A stretch of 64,000 nt of DNA from NCBI RefSeq assembly GCF_030123105.1, contig NZ_CP126095.1, forward strand, positions 372,001 to 436,000. The letters run 5' to 3'. This document shows positions 52,816 to 62,212 of this stretch, one piece after another (within the stretch, counting starts at the first letter, position 1; each line of letters begins with the position of its first letter). The notes below the pieces were generated by a model that saw only the letters and a program-made list of their open reading frames with translations, made no database searches and was not told where the DNA came from. A program made the position numbers and the translations under genes. Source of the stretch: Paenibacillus sp. G2S3 (GTDB taxonomy: Bacteria > Bacillota > Bacilli > Paenibacillales > Paenibacillaceae).

Positions 52816-53334
52816 TCAATGTGGATTTATTTTTACCTGAGACCCTTTACCACCTGTCTGGATGCCAGTGTCCTTCGTTCCAACTTCCTTCAAGTCAGTC
52901 ACTAGTCGCTCCAATACGGCCTTGGAAGCAGCAGCTTCTTTGGCACCGGATGCCTTCACGACTAATTGGACTGGCTTGCCAGAGCGGAGATGCTTCTCTG
53001 CCTGACGAAGCTTCGTATCGTAATCATGCTCTTCAATATGAGCCGTGAAGCGAAGCTCTTTAACCTTTTCCTTGCTGCCTCCCTTTGCTGCCGAGCCTGC
53101 GCTCGCCTTGCGTGTTGCTGCTGCTTCTTTCTGCGCAGCTGCTTTTGCCTTGCCCTTTGCGGTCAGGCTGCATGGTGGCGGGCTGCTCATTAGTGAGGTG
53201 CATACCAGATCAGCACCTGCTGAACGAGCCATGGTCAGCGCCTCTTCTCGGGAGACGATGCCCAGCTTCTCACCTCTAAGTCCAGTAAGTACTACTTCGG
53301 ATGCTCTAATTTGTTCGTTAATTAATACTGCCAC
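52816..53334 (-). CDS. Divergent translation initiation factor IF-3 paralogue
   Basis: About 172 residues. The IF-3 N-domain is recognisable (INEQIRASEVVLTGLRGEKLGIVSREEALTMARSAGADLVCTSLMSSPPPC), as is the start of the C-domain (VKELRFTAHIEEHDYDTKLRQAEKHLRSGKPVQLVVKA). However, the linker MDYGKYRFEQQK of true IF-3 is replaced by LTAKGKAKAAAQKE plus an Ala/Lys-rich stretch, and the rRNA-contacting C-terminal core is shortened. GTG 53334 is ten bases after GGAGG; ATA 53340 is four bases after it and would be a non-AUG start like that of infC. It is isolated from rpmI and rplT, so a housekeeping infC is expected elsewhere. Confidence 0.82.
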   Translation of the reverse strand: MAVLINEQIRASEVVLTGLRGEKLGIVSREEALTMARSAGADLVCTSLMSSPPPCSLTAKGKAKAAAQKEAAATRKASAGSAAKGGSKEKVKELRFTAHIEEHDYDTKLRQAEKHLRSGKPVQLVVKASGAKEAAASKAVLERLVTDLKEVGTKDTGIQTGGKGSQVKINPH

Positions 53335-53396
53335 TTCTATGAATCCTCCCCTGATAACTGATGATAAAGCTATCATATATGGAACTAGCTTGAGGT

Positions 53397-54302
53397 TCAA
53401 ATATGGAGCGTAGGATTAGCGCTACTAATTCTCTCAATTTCTTCTTTTATGATTTGTATGATTAGTTTTTTAGATGAAGTTGCTTGATATTCTCGGTTGC
53501 GCTGTTGCAATATACCAACTTGAATGAACGGCTCGCTTAGTTCAACATCTATTTTTACGATATCTGTCATTAAAGATGTCGAATCAAGCACTACCCCCAC
53601 CCCAGGGTTCTTTCTTACAAAATGAGGAATAGCAGAAATTTGGTTTATGGTGGATAAAGTGGGCTTTGATTCGAATCTCGAAAAATGCTTAGCTAACTGA
53701 AGGTAATATAAGCAAGTGCGTCCTCCAGCTATAATTGGATATTCAAGAATTTCTCGAAATGAAATATCGTGTCGTCCGCTTAAAGGATGATTGTGATCTA
53801 CTATAAAAGCGATCTTCTCGTGATAGAGCGGTTCGAAATAAAAGAAAGACAGGTCGGACGGCTCACCGCAGATGGCGAAATCGAGTTCACTTTGTAGGAC
53901 AAGTTGCGAGAGGGAATCAGTGTTACCCTGAATGAGGTTACATGCCATTTTGGGTTTTTGCTCATGAAACTTTCGCAAGGCGTTCGGTAGGACAGATTCC
54001 ATCATGGATTCAATGCCTCCGATTTGAAGAGTGCCAATTTCGTCATGCTGTAAAGCCTTGGTGAGTTCTGCTACATAGTTCCAATGTTCAATAAGGTTAT
54101 CGATTTCCGCTGCAAAAACTTGCCCAGCACTTGTCAGTTCTACTTCCCAGCCTCTGTGAAAGAGTTGTATGCCCAGTTCTTTTTCAAGACGTTGAATTTG
54201 GTTTGTAATGGTAGACTGCGCATAATTCAACTTCTCAGCAGCGCGTGAGAAAGTTCCTTCTTGAAGGATGGTCTTAAAAGCCATCAGTTCTTTTAGATCC
54301 AT
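53397..54302 (-). CDS. LysR family transcriptional regulator
   Basis: A 301-residue LTTR: N-terminal winged helix (LMAFKTILQEGTFSRAAEKLNYAQSTITNQIQRLEKELGIQLFHR) and a substrate-binding domain from about 90. AGAGGTGACAG precedes the ATG. Divergent from the tautomerase and carboxymuconolactone decarboxylase pair, which it probably controls from the 111-base intergenic region. Confidence 0.94.
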   Translation of the reverse strand: MDLKELMAFKTILQEGTFSRAAEKLNYAQSTITNQIQRLEKELGIQLFHRGWEVELTSAGQVFAAEIDNLIEHWNYVAELTKALQHDEIGTLQIGGIESMMESVLPNALRKFHEQKPKMACNLIQGNTDSLSQLVLQSELDFAICGEPSDLSFFYFEPLYHEKIAFIVDHNHPLSGRHDISFREILEYPIIAGGRTCLYYLQLAKHFSRFESKPTLSTINQISAIPHFVRKNPGVGVVLDSTSLMTDIVKIDVELSEPFIQVGILQQRNREYQATSSKKLIIQIIKEEIERISSANPTLHI

Positions 54303-54413
54303 CGACTGTCACCTCTATCGGTATAATTAATTAAGATTATTATCTTATTCAATTATATAAATCAAAAGACTGAGAGTACAATAAAAGAATTCCAAAGAAG
54401 GAGTGAAATAAAA

Positions 54414-54818
54414 ATGCCATTCATTAGAGTCAGTTATTTGGAGCAACAATACGACATTCATCAGCTAGAAGGAATATGCAAAGCGATTATGAGTGCATTA
54501 ATTCAGCATTTCCATGTACCGGAGGAGGATATGTTTCAGGTTTTTCATGCGCATAAAGCGGGGGAGTTTTTTTATAGTAAAGATTATTTAAATATTGAAC
54601 GAACCGACGGACTGATATATATCCAAGTTACGCTAAAATCCGGAAGATCAACGAAGCAGAAGAAAAGCTTTTACGCGATGCTAGCCGAGGAATTATCGAT
54701 GACGCTAAACATCAGAAAAGAAGATATATTCATTGTGCTCGTCGATACGGAATTTGAAGATTGGTCGTTTGGTAACGGTGTTGCTCAAATGCTGCAACCT
54801 TCGGTTAAGGAGGTGTAA
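54414..54818 (+). CDS. Tautomerase family protein
   Basis: A 134-residue protein resembling the 4-oxalocrotonate tautomerase/MSAD superfamily in its longer form. The N-terminus MPFIRVSYLEQQYD places the catalytic Pro after Met removal, and the later TLNIRKEDIFIVLVDTEFEDWSFGNG is the characteristic C-terminal strand region. Paired with a CMD protein and facing a LysR gene; a role in handling an aromatic or carbonyl compound is inferred. Confidence 0.88.
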   Translation: MPFIRVSYLEQQYDIHQLEGICKAIMSALIQHFHVPEEDMFQVFHAHKAGEFFYSKDYLNIERTDGLIYIQVTLKSGRSTKQKKSFYAMLAEELSMTLNIRKEDIFIVLVDTEFEDWSFGNGVAQMLQPSVKEV

Positions 54819-54819
54819 T

Positions 54820-55149
54820 ATGGCGCATCAGAAAATCGTCACAAATGTACGGGAATCGTTAGGGGAGTTCGCTCCGGCATTCGTCCAATACTCGGAAAAT
54901 GTGTTATTTGGGGACTTATGGAGACGGGAGCAATTATCACTTCGGGATCGTAGCATGATTACGATTTCTGCTTTGGTGATGGGAGGCATGACGGAACAGC
55001 TCCCCTATCATTTGCGCTTGGCTTTAGTGGACGGATTACAACTTGAAGAAATCGTGGAGGCCATTACCCACCTTGCTTATTATGTAGGTTGGCCGCGAGC
55101 CTCTTCAGCTTTAGAGATTGCAAAGGATGTAATAGGAAAAAATAAATAA
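54820..55149 (+). CDS. Carboxymuconolactone decarboxylase family protein
   Basis: A 109-residue helical protein of the CMD/AhpD-like fold from ATG 54820 (AAGGAGG upstream). LSLRDRSMITISALVMGGMTEQLPYHLRLALVDGLQLEEIVEAITHLAYYVGWPRASSAL contains the family Glu/His. The CxxC of AhpD is absent (MGGMTEQ), so it is not a peroxidase of that type. It follows the tautomerase directly. Confidence 0.92.
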   Translation: MAHQKIVTNVRESLGEFAPAFVQYSENVLFGDLWRREQLSLRDRSMITISALVMGGMTEQLPYHLRLALVDGLQLEEIVEAITHLAYYVGWPRASSALEIAKDVIGKNK

Positions 55150-55231
55150 CGTCTGACTTTTTTAATCTCATCCGTAACCTTTGGGAACTTCATTGGCACT
55201 TGTATATAATACGGAAGAAGGGAGCGAAGGT

Positions 55232-56788
55232 ATGCTTCAGTATATTGAAGAGGCAGGGCGAGGAGATCGTCAAGCTTTTGAACAAATCGTTAGACATTTT
55301 ACACCAATGGCGAATGCAGTTGCGTATGAAAAGCTCCACGATTACCAATTAGCGGAGGATGCTGTGCAGGAAGCCTTCACAGAAGCCTTCCTGCATTTGA
55401 ATAAATTAAGAGAAGTAGAGGCATTTCCAGGCTGGTTTAAAGCGATTGTGGCAAGGCAATGTTACCGTATTTTGCGAAGAAAGCAGCATCCTGCAGTACC
55501 TTACGATGAAGCAGTGAAATCGAGAGAATCTTCATTTAATGTGACAGACATTATTGAGAAAAAAGAAGCGCGGCGACTGCTTCACGAGTCTATAGCTGCA
55601 TTGACATCCAATATGCGGATCGCCGTTCAATTATATTATTTTCAGGGATATTGCCTTCAAGAGATTGCTGACTTTCTGGGGACTTCAGTCCCGGTATTGA
55701 AGAAACGACTCTTTGATGCTCGCCGCAAGCTTAAGGGTGCGCTACCTGTAGCGGATGTCCTCTCCGTGTTCAATCATTTGTACGAAGGAGGAAAAGGTGT
55801 GCTTCATATTGTAAACGGAGATGTAGTGGGAGATAAGCTCCGTCAGGGAATTGTGCAAGGGGATGTATTAGTATGGAGAGAGGTCTACTCTCATGGGCCG
55901 GTCTTTTTAGAGCCTGCGGAACAGAATAACCGCCTAGTAAGAGCGCATTATTTAGAACAAACGATGGGGATTCCGCAGAAGGAATTTATACAGATCAGTA
56001 AGGAACAGGAAAAGATCTTAGCTGATTTTCATAAATATGATGAAGTAGTATTATGGTTCGAGCATGATCTATTCGATCAGACGATGCTGAGCTATTTGCT
56101 TCATTGGTTCTCGAAGCAGAAGAAGGGATCCACGAAGCTGAGTTTATTGTGCATTGGAGAATATCCCGGCATTGAGCTGTTTCGAGGACTTGGACAACTA
56201 TCTGTAGAGCAAATGGAGACTTTATCAGGAACGTGGAAGTTAATCGGCGACAAGGAGCTAAAGGTAGGCCAAGAACTCTGGGAAGCCTATGTATCACCGA
56301 ATCCAGAATCGCTTCAACAATGTCTAGCTAGCGATACATCCGCATTACCATTTGCACATGACGCCTTCGTGGCACACTTATCGCGTTTTCCCTCTACTAA
56401 AAATGGGCTTGGTATCGTAGAACAGATCACGCTGGAGATGATCCACAAGGGAATAAAATCACCCTATGAGCTATTCAAAAATGTGGGAGATAAGCTTCAC
56501 ATCTTAGGCATGGGCGATCTACAATATTGGCCTATTCTAAAAAGGATGGCTCAAGGCCCATACCCGTTGCTACAAACGCGTGGCTTGAAAGAATTCCCCA
56601 GTTATAACGAGCCAGGGATGCAATTTCAAGATTGTGAGGTTGAATTAACAGCATTCGGAAAGAACGTAATGTCTGGAACAGAGGATTGGATTGGGAAGAA
56701 AGAAATCGATGAGTGGTATGGTGGGGTGCATCTGCAAGGCGTAACTCCGCGCTGGCGCTGGAATTCGTCTTCGCAAACGATTCAATAA
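55232..56788 (+). CDS. ECF sigma factor fused to DUF1835 domain
   Basis: About 518 residues in one uninterrupted frame from ATG 55232 (GGGAGCGAAGG upstream). Residues 1-170 are an ECF sigma factor: region 2 DYQLAEDAVQEAFTEAFLHLNKL and region 4 MRIAVQLYYFQGYCLQEIADFLGTSVPVLKKRLFDARRKL. From about 187, VLHIVNGDVVGDKLRQGIVQGDVLVWREVYSHGPVF opens a DUF1835 domain, followed by a DUF3658-like C-terminus. No anti-sigma gene is adjacent. The extension may control the sigma factor in cis. The role of DUF1835 is unknown. Confidence 0.88.
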   Translation: MLQYIEEAGRGDRQAFEQIVRHFTPMANAVAYEKLHDYQLAEDAVQEAFTEAFLHLNKLREVEAFPGWFKAIVARQCYRILRRKQHPAVPYDEAVKSRESSFNVTDIIEKKEARRLLHESIAALTSNMRIAVQLYYFQGYCLQEIADFLGTSVPVLKKRLFDARRKLKGALPVADVLSVFNHLYEGGKGVLHIVNGDVVGDKLRQGIVQGDVLVWREVYSHGPVFLEPAEQNNRLVRAHYLEQTMGIPQKEFIQISKEQEKILADFHKYDEVVLWFEHDLFDQTMLSYLLHWFSKQKKGSTKLSLLCIGEYPGIELFRGLGQLSVEQMETLSGTWKLIGDKELKVGQELWEAYVSPNPESLQQCLASDTSALPFAHDAFVAHLSRFPSTKNGLGIVEQITLEMIHKGIKSPYELFKNVGDKLHILGMGDLQYWPILKRMAQGPYPLLQTRGLKEFPSYNEPGMQFQDCEVELTAFGKNVMSGTEDWIGKKEIDEWYGGVHLQGVTPRWRWNSSSQTIQ

Positions 56789-56809
56789 TATAGAGAATGT
56801 AAGTTAGAG

Positions 56810-56860
56810 AAGGGGCTGTCTCAAAAGTAGTGAATGCTACTTAGAGTCAGCCCCTTTACT
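56810..56860. terminator. Bidirectional terminator
   Basis: AAGGGGCTG..AAGTAG pairs with CTACTT..CAGCCCCTT; it separates the converging sigma-DUF1835 and AraC genes. Confidence 0.9.
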
Positions 56861-57754
56861 TCAATCATTATTCATAAACGTCTTATGATAGGCGTTGCGA
56901 TATTGGGTCGGTGTCATGTTTTCGTATTTTCGGAAGAGGCGCATGAAATATTTATCGTCGGTGAACCCCGTCTCTGTCGCGATTTCCCTCACGCTGAGGG
57001 CGGTTCTAGTTAGCAGCACCTTCGCTTTAGTCACACGTACAGAATGAATATACTCCAAAGGCCCCATGGAGGTATGTTGTTTAAATAGCCGAGCTAAATA
57101 ATCCTTATTGTAATTAAATTTCTCTGCGATGATTGCCACCGTAAGAGGTTCGCTTGCATGTATTCTTGTCCACTCGGCTATTTTGACAAAGGTGACATCT
57201 TGCTGCGCACGGATTAGCTTACTGGCGAACGGTTGAAGCGCATGCTCAGACAGCTCAATTAAGAGTGAGGTCAACAAATAATTAACACTGGAATAGGTCA
57301 AATACCCTGAGTTAGCCACATGGAGGATTTGATTCGCCAGGATATGAATCCGGTCACTGTGTTCGATCTTTATGAACTGTGGCAGATATAGATCATGTAC
57401 GGACCATAAACGCTGTGTGCGCGAAAAGATTTCATCCGCCTCAGGTTTCATTTCCTCCTCACTCAGCAATACCCCCTCGCTTTTCAGCTCGAAATGAAAC
57501 CAATAAAACTTAACCCCGGGTCGTGATTCTCTATAGCCGACATGCGTGCGATTAGGCATAAGTAAAAGAGCTTCATCAGGGCCTACGTCGAAGCTTTTGT
57601 TCTCCTCACTTAAATAGACCGTTTCATTCACGCCTATGATTAGCTCATAATTGCCCATTGCGCGTTCTACATGTTTCCATGGTGTTTCTGAAATGAATTC
57701 ACCTGCCGCCGTAAAATGAACAGGTACATCTGCATTTATTTTCAAATAGGTCAT
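56861..57754 (-). CDS. AraC family transcriptional regulator
   Basis: A 297-residue regulator: N-terminal cupin-like sensor (about 20-100, with SENKSFDVGPDEALLLMPNRTHVGY) and two C-terminal HTH motifs (about 200-290, ASEPLTVAIIAEKFNYNKDYLARLFKQHTSMGPLEYIHSVRV and VREIATETGFTDDKYFMRLFRKYENMTPTQYR). Divergent from the GH127 gene, the likely target, with an L-arabinose-type sugar as likely signal. Confidence 0.93.
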   Translation of the reverse strand: MTYLKINADVPVHFTAAGEFISETPWKHVERAMGNYELIIGVNETVYLSEENKSFDVGPDEALLLMPNRTHVGYRESRPGVKFYWFHFELKSEGVLLSEEEMKPEADEIFSRTQRLWSVHDLYLPQFIKIEHSDRIHILANQILHVANSGYLTYSSVNYLLTSLLIELSEHALQPFASKLIRAQQDVTFVKIAEWTRIHASEPLTVAIIAEKFNYNKDYLARLFKQHTSMGPLEYIHSVRVTKAKVLLTRTALSVREIATETGFTDDKYFMRLFRKYENMTPTQYRNAYHKTFMNND

Positions 57755-57899
57755 GCGGTCCTCCTAGCAATCAATAAGTCGGATTTATCCACCATTTGTA
57801 TGACTGATCTACCGACAAATCAACGTTCCGATGTTATCTTATGGATACAAATATACACTTGTCATCTAAACCTGACAAGATTGCGAGGGAGCGATTTCA

Positions 57900-60152
57900 T
57901 TGAAGACGCAAGCTTTTGATTTGCAGAACGTACGAATCGATTCAGGCCCACTTCTCCATGCGATGGAGCTAAATACGGATTATTTACTCAAGCTGGAGGC
58001 TGATCGGCTACTGTCGCGTTTTCGGGAATATGCTGGCTTAGAGCCTAAGGCTGCTCACTATGAAGGCTGGGAATCTCAGGGCATTAGCGGCCATACGCTA
58101 GGCCATTATATATCTGGTTGCGCGTTAATGTATGCCTCTACAGGGAATGAAGAGCTGCTCAAACGCGTTAATTATGTAGTGGACGAATTAGAGCAATGTC
58201 AGGATGCGCATGGCAATGGCTTCATTTCCGGTATCCCTCGTGGTAAAGAGCTGTTTGAGGAAGTGAAGGTAGGCGATATTCGCTCACAGGGCTTTGACCT
58301 CAACGGTGGCTGGGTGCCGCTGTACACGATGCATAAGCTATTTGCGGGTCTCCGCGATGCTTATCGATTGGCCGGTAATCAGAAGGGGCTCGTTATTGAA
58401 ACGAAGCTGGGGCTATGGCTTGAGGATATTTTTGCAGGGCTGAGTAAAGATCAGATCCAAGAGGTGCTGCGTTGTGAGTTTGGCGGCATGAATGAAGTCC
58501 TCACAGATTTGGCAGAGGATTCTGGCGATAATCGTTTCCTCACATTAGCGGAAAGCTTTTATCATGGGGAAGTCCTTAATGATCTGGCCGAAGAAAAAGA
58601 CACATTAGCAGGAAGACACGCCAATACTCAGATTCCGAAGATTATTGGAGCGGCAAGGCAGTATGAGGTAACGGGACAAGAACATTATGCAGGCATCTCT
58701 CGCTTCTTCTGGGATCGGGTCGTGAATCATCATTCTTACGTGATCGGCGGCAACAGCTATAATGAGCATTTTGGCGAACCGGATAAGCTGAACGATCGAT
58801 TGGGAGAGGGTTCATGTGAGACGTGTAACACCTACAACATGCTGAAGCTGACTAAGCATATGTTCCAGTGGGATGGTTATGCCGCATATGCAGATTACTA
58901 CGAACGTGCGATGTATAACCACATCCTTGCTTCACAGGAGCCGGTAGATGGACGTGTGTGTTACTTCGTATCTCTCGAAATGGGTGGGCATAAGTCGTTC
59001 AACTCTCAGTTTGAGATCTTTACGTGCTGCGTAGGATCAGGTATGGAAAGCCATTCTATGTACGGATCGGCGATATACTTCCATAGTGAAGATGAGCTTT
59101 ATGTAAATCAATATGTACCTTCAACGTTGACTTGGAAAGAGCAGGGCATCCGTGTAAAGCAGGAGACCAAATTCCCAGAAGAGGGACAAGGTACCCTGCG
59201 TATCAGCGCGGAGAAACCAACTAAATTCACATTGAAGCTAAGATACCCTTACTGGGGTGAGCAAGGCATGAGCGTTAAAGTAAATGGTGAAGACATTCCA
59301 GTGAATGTGGGCAAATCCAGCTACCTGGCTTTGGATAGAGTATGGCAGGATGGAGACGTTGTCGAATATGATATTCCGATGTCGGTAAGAATCGAGTCCA
59401 TGCCGGATAATCCAAACCGAATTGCATTCCTCTATGGACCGCTTGTGCTTGCAGGTGATTTTGGACCTATAAATGCAGAGCTAGATAGTGATCGTGCCCT
59501 TGCCTCCGTATTAATCGGAGATCGCGAAACGCTTACGGATAGCCTCATTCAGTCTAACGTGAGTAAAAATGTGTTCCGGATGAAGGGTTTAGGATATGCA
59601 GGAGATCATGAACTTCGTCCATTCTACCCTATGCATGATCATCGTTATTCCGTATATTGGGATTTGTTCACGTCAGAGGAGTGGAAGCTGGTAGAGGCTG
59701 AGTATCGCGAGGCTGTCGAGAACAATCTACTGCTTGAACAGCTAACCGTAGATTCGGTGCAGCCTGCTGAAATGCAGCCTGAACGCGACCATAATTTCGA
59801 AGGAGAGTATGTAGGCTTAGGCAAAATCTACAACCGCAAGTATCGCGACAGCTGGATCAATGGCTGGTTCTCCTTCACGATGGAAGTCTTGCCAGAGGAG
59901 CAAGTGGATTTGATAGTAACGTATTTGAAGTCCAACGATACTTCGGTGGCCTTCGATATTACGGCAGATGGTGAACAACTTGGACTAGGCGTCCTTGAGT
60001 CTGAAGAGATGAACAAGCTGGAGACCATTCGTTACGAGCTTCCGCAGACGATCACAAGCAGCAAATCAGCGATTACGATCAAGTTTGCTTCACATGATGG
60101 ACATAAGGTTGGCCAAGTGGCAGGACTACGTATCGTCAAACGTAATTCTTGA
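57900..60152 (+). CDS. GH127 beta-L-arabinofuranosidase family protein
   Basis: A 750-residue glycoside hydrolase with no signal peptide, so cytoplasmic. The zinc-cysteine site of GH127 is present: [17 protein letters not shown] (about 301-317, catalytic Cys region) and [12 protein letters not shown] (about 376-387). An (alpha/alpha)6 barrel is followed by beta domains. TTG 57900 has GAGGGAGC upstream. It removes beta-L-arabinofuranose from arabino-oligosaccharides imported from plant glycoproteins. No transporter for them is adjacent. Confidence 0.92.
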   Translation: MKTQAFDLQNVRIDSGPLLHAMELNTDYLLKLEADRLLSRFREYAGLEPKAAHYEGWESQGISGHTLGHYISGCALMYASTGNEELLKRVNYVVDELEQCQDAHGNGFISGIPRGKELFEEVKVGDIRSQGFDLNGGWVPLYTMHKLFAGLRDAYRLAGNQKGLVIETKLGLWLEDIFAGLSKDQIQEVLRCEFGGMNEVLTDLAEDSGDNRFLTLAESFYHGEVLNDLAEEKDTLAGRHANTQIPKIIGAARQYEVTGQEHYAGISRFFWDRVVNHHSYVIGGNSYNEHFGEPDKLNDRLGEGSCETCNTYNMLKLTKHMFQWDGYAAYADYYERAMYNHILASQEPVDGRVCYFVSLEMGGHKSFNSQFEIFTCCVGSGMESHSMYGSAIYFHSEDELYVNQYVPSTLTWKEQGIRVKQETKFPEEGQGTLRISAEKPTKFTLKLRYPYWGEQGMSVKVNGEDIPVNVGKSSYLALDRVWQDGDVVEYDIPMSVRIESMPDNPNRIAFLYGPLVLAGDFGPINAELDSDRALASVLIGDRETLTDSLIQSNVSKNVFRMKGLGYAGDHELRPFYPMHDHRYSVYWDLFTSEEWKLVEAEYREAVENNLLLEQLTVDSVQPAEMQPERDHNFEGEYVGLGKIYNRKYRDSWINGWFSFTMEVLPEEQVDLIVTYLKSNDTSVAFDITADGEQLGLGVLESEEMNKLETIRYELPQTITSSKSAITIKFASHDGHKVGQVAGLRIVKRNS

Positions 60153-60208
60153 ATAAAAAGGCTTCGAGAATTATAATAGGAACAATTCTTTTAATTGAGG
60201 TGAAATGG

Positions 60209-60238
60209 ATGTCGTTCCGTATCGTTCGAAGTAACTAG
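60209..60238 (+). CDS. Putative leader peptide of the ABC exporter attenuator
   Basis: Nine-codon ORF MSFRIVRSN, ATG 60209 eight bases after GAGG (60197-60200). A second frame from ATG 60205 (MDVVPYRSK) has poorer spacing. Its last codons form the 5' strand of a long helix, so a stalled ribosome would change the RNA fold. Short ORFs of this kind precede inducible antibiotic-resistance genes. Confidence 0.5.
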   Translation: MSFRIVRSN

Positions 60239-60433
60239 TTATCGGGCTGGGTCAAACGCGTACCAGCTATCAAGGGGGGAGTCTGCCCTTTTGATTACAA
60301 CTAACTAGAACTTTGAACGGTGCCATAGGCAGCTATTTCTATAGCGCCAGGCACTTAACCTATTTAACTTAGAGAACCGTGTATTTGTGGATGGTTTTTT
60401 ACAGTTGGATGGTGGGGGTTGCCTGGCTTTTTT
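60224..60433 (+). promoter_or_regulatory. Attenuator leader with competing helices and terminator
   Basis: Helix 1: GTTCGAAGT..CTAGTTA (60224-60241) with TAACTAG..ACTTTGAAC (60302-60318), 16 pairs. Internal hairpins: GCTGG/CCAGC and ATCAAGGGG/CCCTTTTGAT. Anti-terminator: GTGCC (60320-60324) with GGCAC (60350-60354) enclosing GCTAT/ATAGC. Terminator: GCCAGGCA (60346-60353) with TGCCTGGC (60420-60427), perfect, followed by T6 (60428-60433). The last two share GGCA and exclude each other. It occupies the whole gap before the ABC gene. Confidence 0.75.
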
Positions 60434-60463
60434 GCATTCAATTGAAAGAGGGAGAAGAACATT

Positions 60464-62179
60464 ATGTTAAAAAAGAGTCTAGCTCACCTGAAATGGTGGA
60501 TATGCGGTTATATTTTATTGGGTTTTACTATTCAGCTGCTGAGTAGTTTAGGCATTGTAGTGTTTCAAAAAATATTAGACCAGGCAACGTTGATCAACAG
60601 CTTTGGTGAAATATCCAATTTGATCATATTGTATGGAGTTTTGCTGGCTGGGGTTGTGATCCTAAATTATGTGGACGAATACCCTAGTGTGTATTTATCG
60701 AACAGTATAACGGAGAGATTAAAGATACTTGCACTATCTAAAATATCCAAAATTGACTATCAAGCCTATCAGGATATGGGCACAGGTCAGATGATTAAAG
60801 TGATCGAGAACGGGGCAGCGGCTGGAAACAGCATGATCTTTTCTTTTTTTCTAAAAACACTACATGAGTTATTGCCCACTCTTCTATTTAGTCTAATCTT
60901 TATCAGCTTTTATGATTTAAGGATTATGGTAGTGATTGCAGCTGGCTACGTCGTCGTCTTTTTGATAACGAATCTGCTGTTGAAATTTCTGTACGCGATG
61001 AAGGAGACCATTCTACATGAACAAGAAAAGATGTCCAGATTCTCTATCCGTGGATTTATGGAATTGGTCGTCTTCCGAACGAACAAAAGATATGAGAAAG
61101 AGATCGATAAATTAAGCCGGACTGCACGCACTATAATTCAAAAAAATGCTCAGTTACAAATGATCCATGAAGCTTTTTTCGCGATATTCGAGTTATTTGT
61201 CACGATCATTAAAGTGGCTGTCCTGATTTACGGTGTAAAAAGCATTGTCGCAGGTGAGACGTCACTTGGTGTTGTGGTAGCACTGTTTATGTTTATTGAT
61301 AAGATTTACTCGCCGATTGCCATCTTTAATGTTCTGTTTGTAGATTACAGATTGAATAAGGTGACCTATAAGAGATTCGAGGAGTTTATTCATGCCCCAG
61401 AAGATAAGAATCTAGAACGAGGAAAAGTTATCACTGAGATCCACGGTAATATTGAATTTAGGGATGTATCTTTTAACTATGGTGATGTGGGAATTCTAAA
61501 CAACCTGAGTTTTTCCATTGGGCGAGGAATGTCCGTTGCTATTGTCGGATTAAGTGGGGGAGGGAAATCTACCTTGATTAAACTGATCGTAGGCTTATTA
61601 AAAAAGGATAAAGGTGAGCTCTTATTGGATGGTAAGGATATCGATGAGATCCATCTGGATAGCTACTATGATCATATCTCTTACTTATCACAAGACACGC
61701 CAATTTTTGACGCTACGATTAGGGACAATATTATATTTGATGAGCATTCCTTGTCCGATGAAGAGTTGTATGAGATTTTGGAAAAGGTTCATCTGCAGGA
61801 AAAGGTAAGCCAATTACCGGATCGTTTAGATACTTTGGTAGGTGAAAAAGGGGTTAAATTATCTGGCGGTGAGAGACAGCGATTAGCTTTTGCCAGAATC
61901 ATTGCTCAGAAAAGAAACATTCTAATTTTAGATGAACCTGTTTCTGCACTTGATAATATTACGGAGCAAAGCCTTATGGAGACGATTTTGCAGGAATTTA
62001 AGGACAAAACCATCATTATTGTTGCCCACCGACTAAATTTTATAAAAGACGTTGATAAGATACTGGTAGTGGACCAAGGCTCGGTCGTGGGTGAAGGAAA
62101 GTTTGATGATTTAATAGAGCATTGCGAAGCTTTTAAAGCGTTATGGAATAGAAAAATATCGTTTACAAATGCTGATTAA
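60464..62179 (+). CDS. ABC exporter, fused membrane and ATPase domains
   Basis: A 571-residue half-transporter: six membrane helices (about 10-310) and an ATPase with Walker A GLSGGGKST (about 365-373), signature LSGGERQRLAFARII (about 467-481), Walker B ILILDEPVSALD and H-loop VAHRL. All catalytic residues are intact, so it can work as a homodimer. AGAGGGAGAAG precedes the ATG. The attenuator leader suggests expression only under a translation-related stress, as for drug exporters such as BmrCD; the substrate is unknown. Confidence 0.93.
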   Translation: MLKKSLAHLKWWICGYILLGFTIQLLSSLGIVVFQKILDQATLINSFGEISNLIILYGVLLAGVVILNYVDEYPSVYLSNSITERLKILALSKISKIDYQAYQDMGTGQMIKVIENGAAAGNSMIFSFFLKTLHELLPTLLFSLIFISFYDLRIMVVIAAGYVVVFLITNLLLKFLYAMKETILHEQEKMSRFSIRGFMELVVFRTNKRYEKEIDKLSRTARTIIQKNAQLQMIHEAFFAIFELFVTIIKVAVLIYGVKSIVAGETSLGVVVALFMFIDKIYSPIAIFNVLFVDYRLNKVTYKRFEEFIHAPEDKNLERGKVITEIHGNIEFRDVSFNYGDVGILNNLSFSIGRGMSVAIVGLSGGGKSTLIKLIVGLLKKDKGELLLDGKDIDEIHLDSYYDHISYLSQDTPIFDATIRDNIIFDEHSLSDEELYEILEKVHLQEKVSQLPDRLDTLVGEKGVKLSGGERQRLAFARIIAQKRNILILDEPVSALDNITEQSLMETILQEFKDKTIIIVAHRLNFIKDVDKILVVDQGSVVGEGKFDDLIEHCEAFKALWNRKISFTNAD

Positions 62180-62212
62180 ATTGTTAACCTCTTCTAAAAA
62201 GAGGTGCAGTCT

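Noticed and set aside
52608..53048. 146-codon + strand ORF overlapping the IF-3 paralogue
   Set aside because: Covers the CGGAC repeats and then runs antisense to a clear IF-3 domain gene; no ribosome site or family features.
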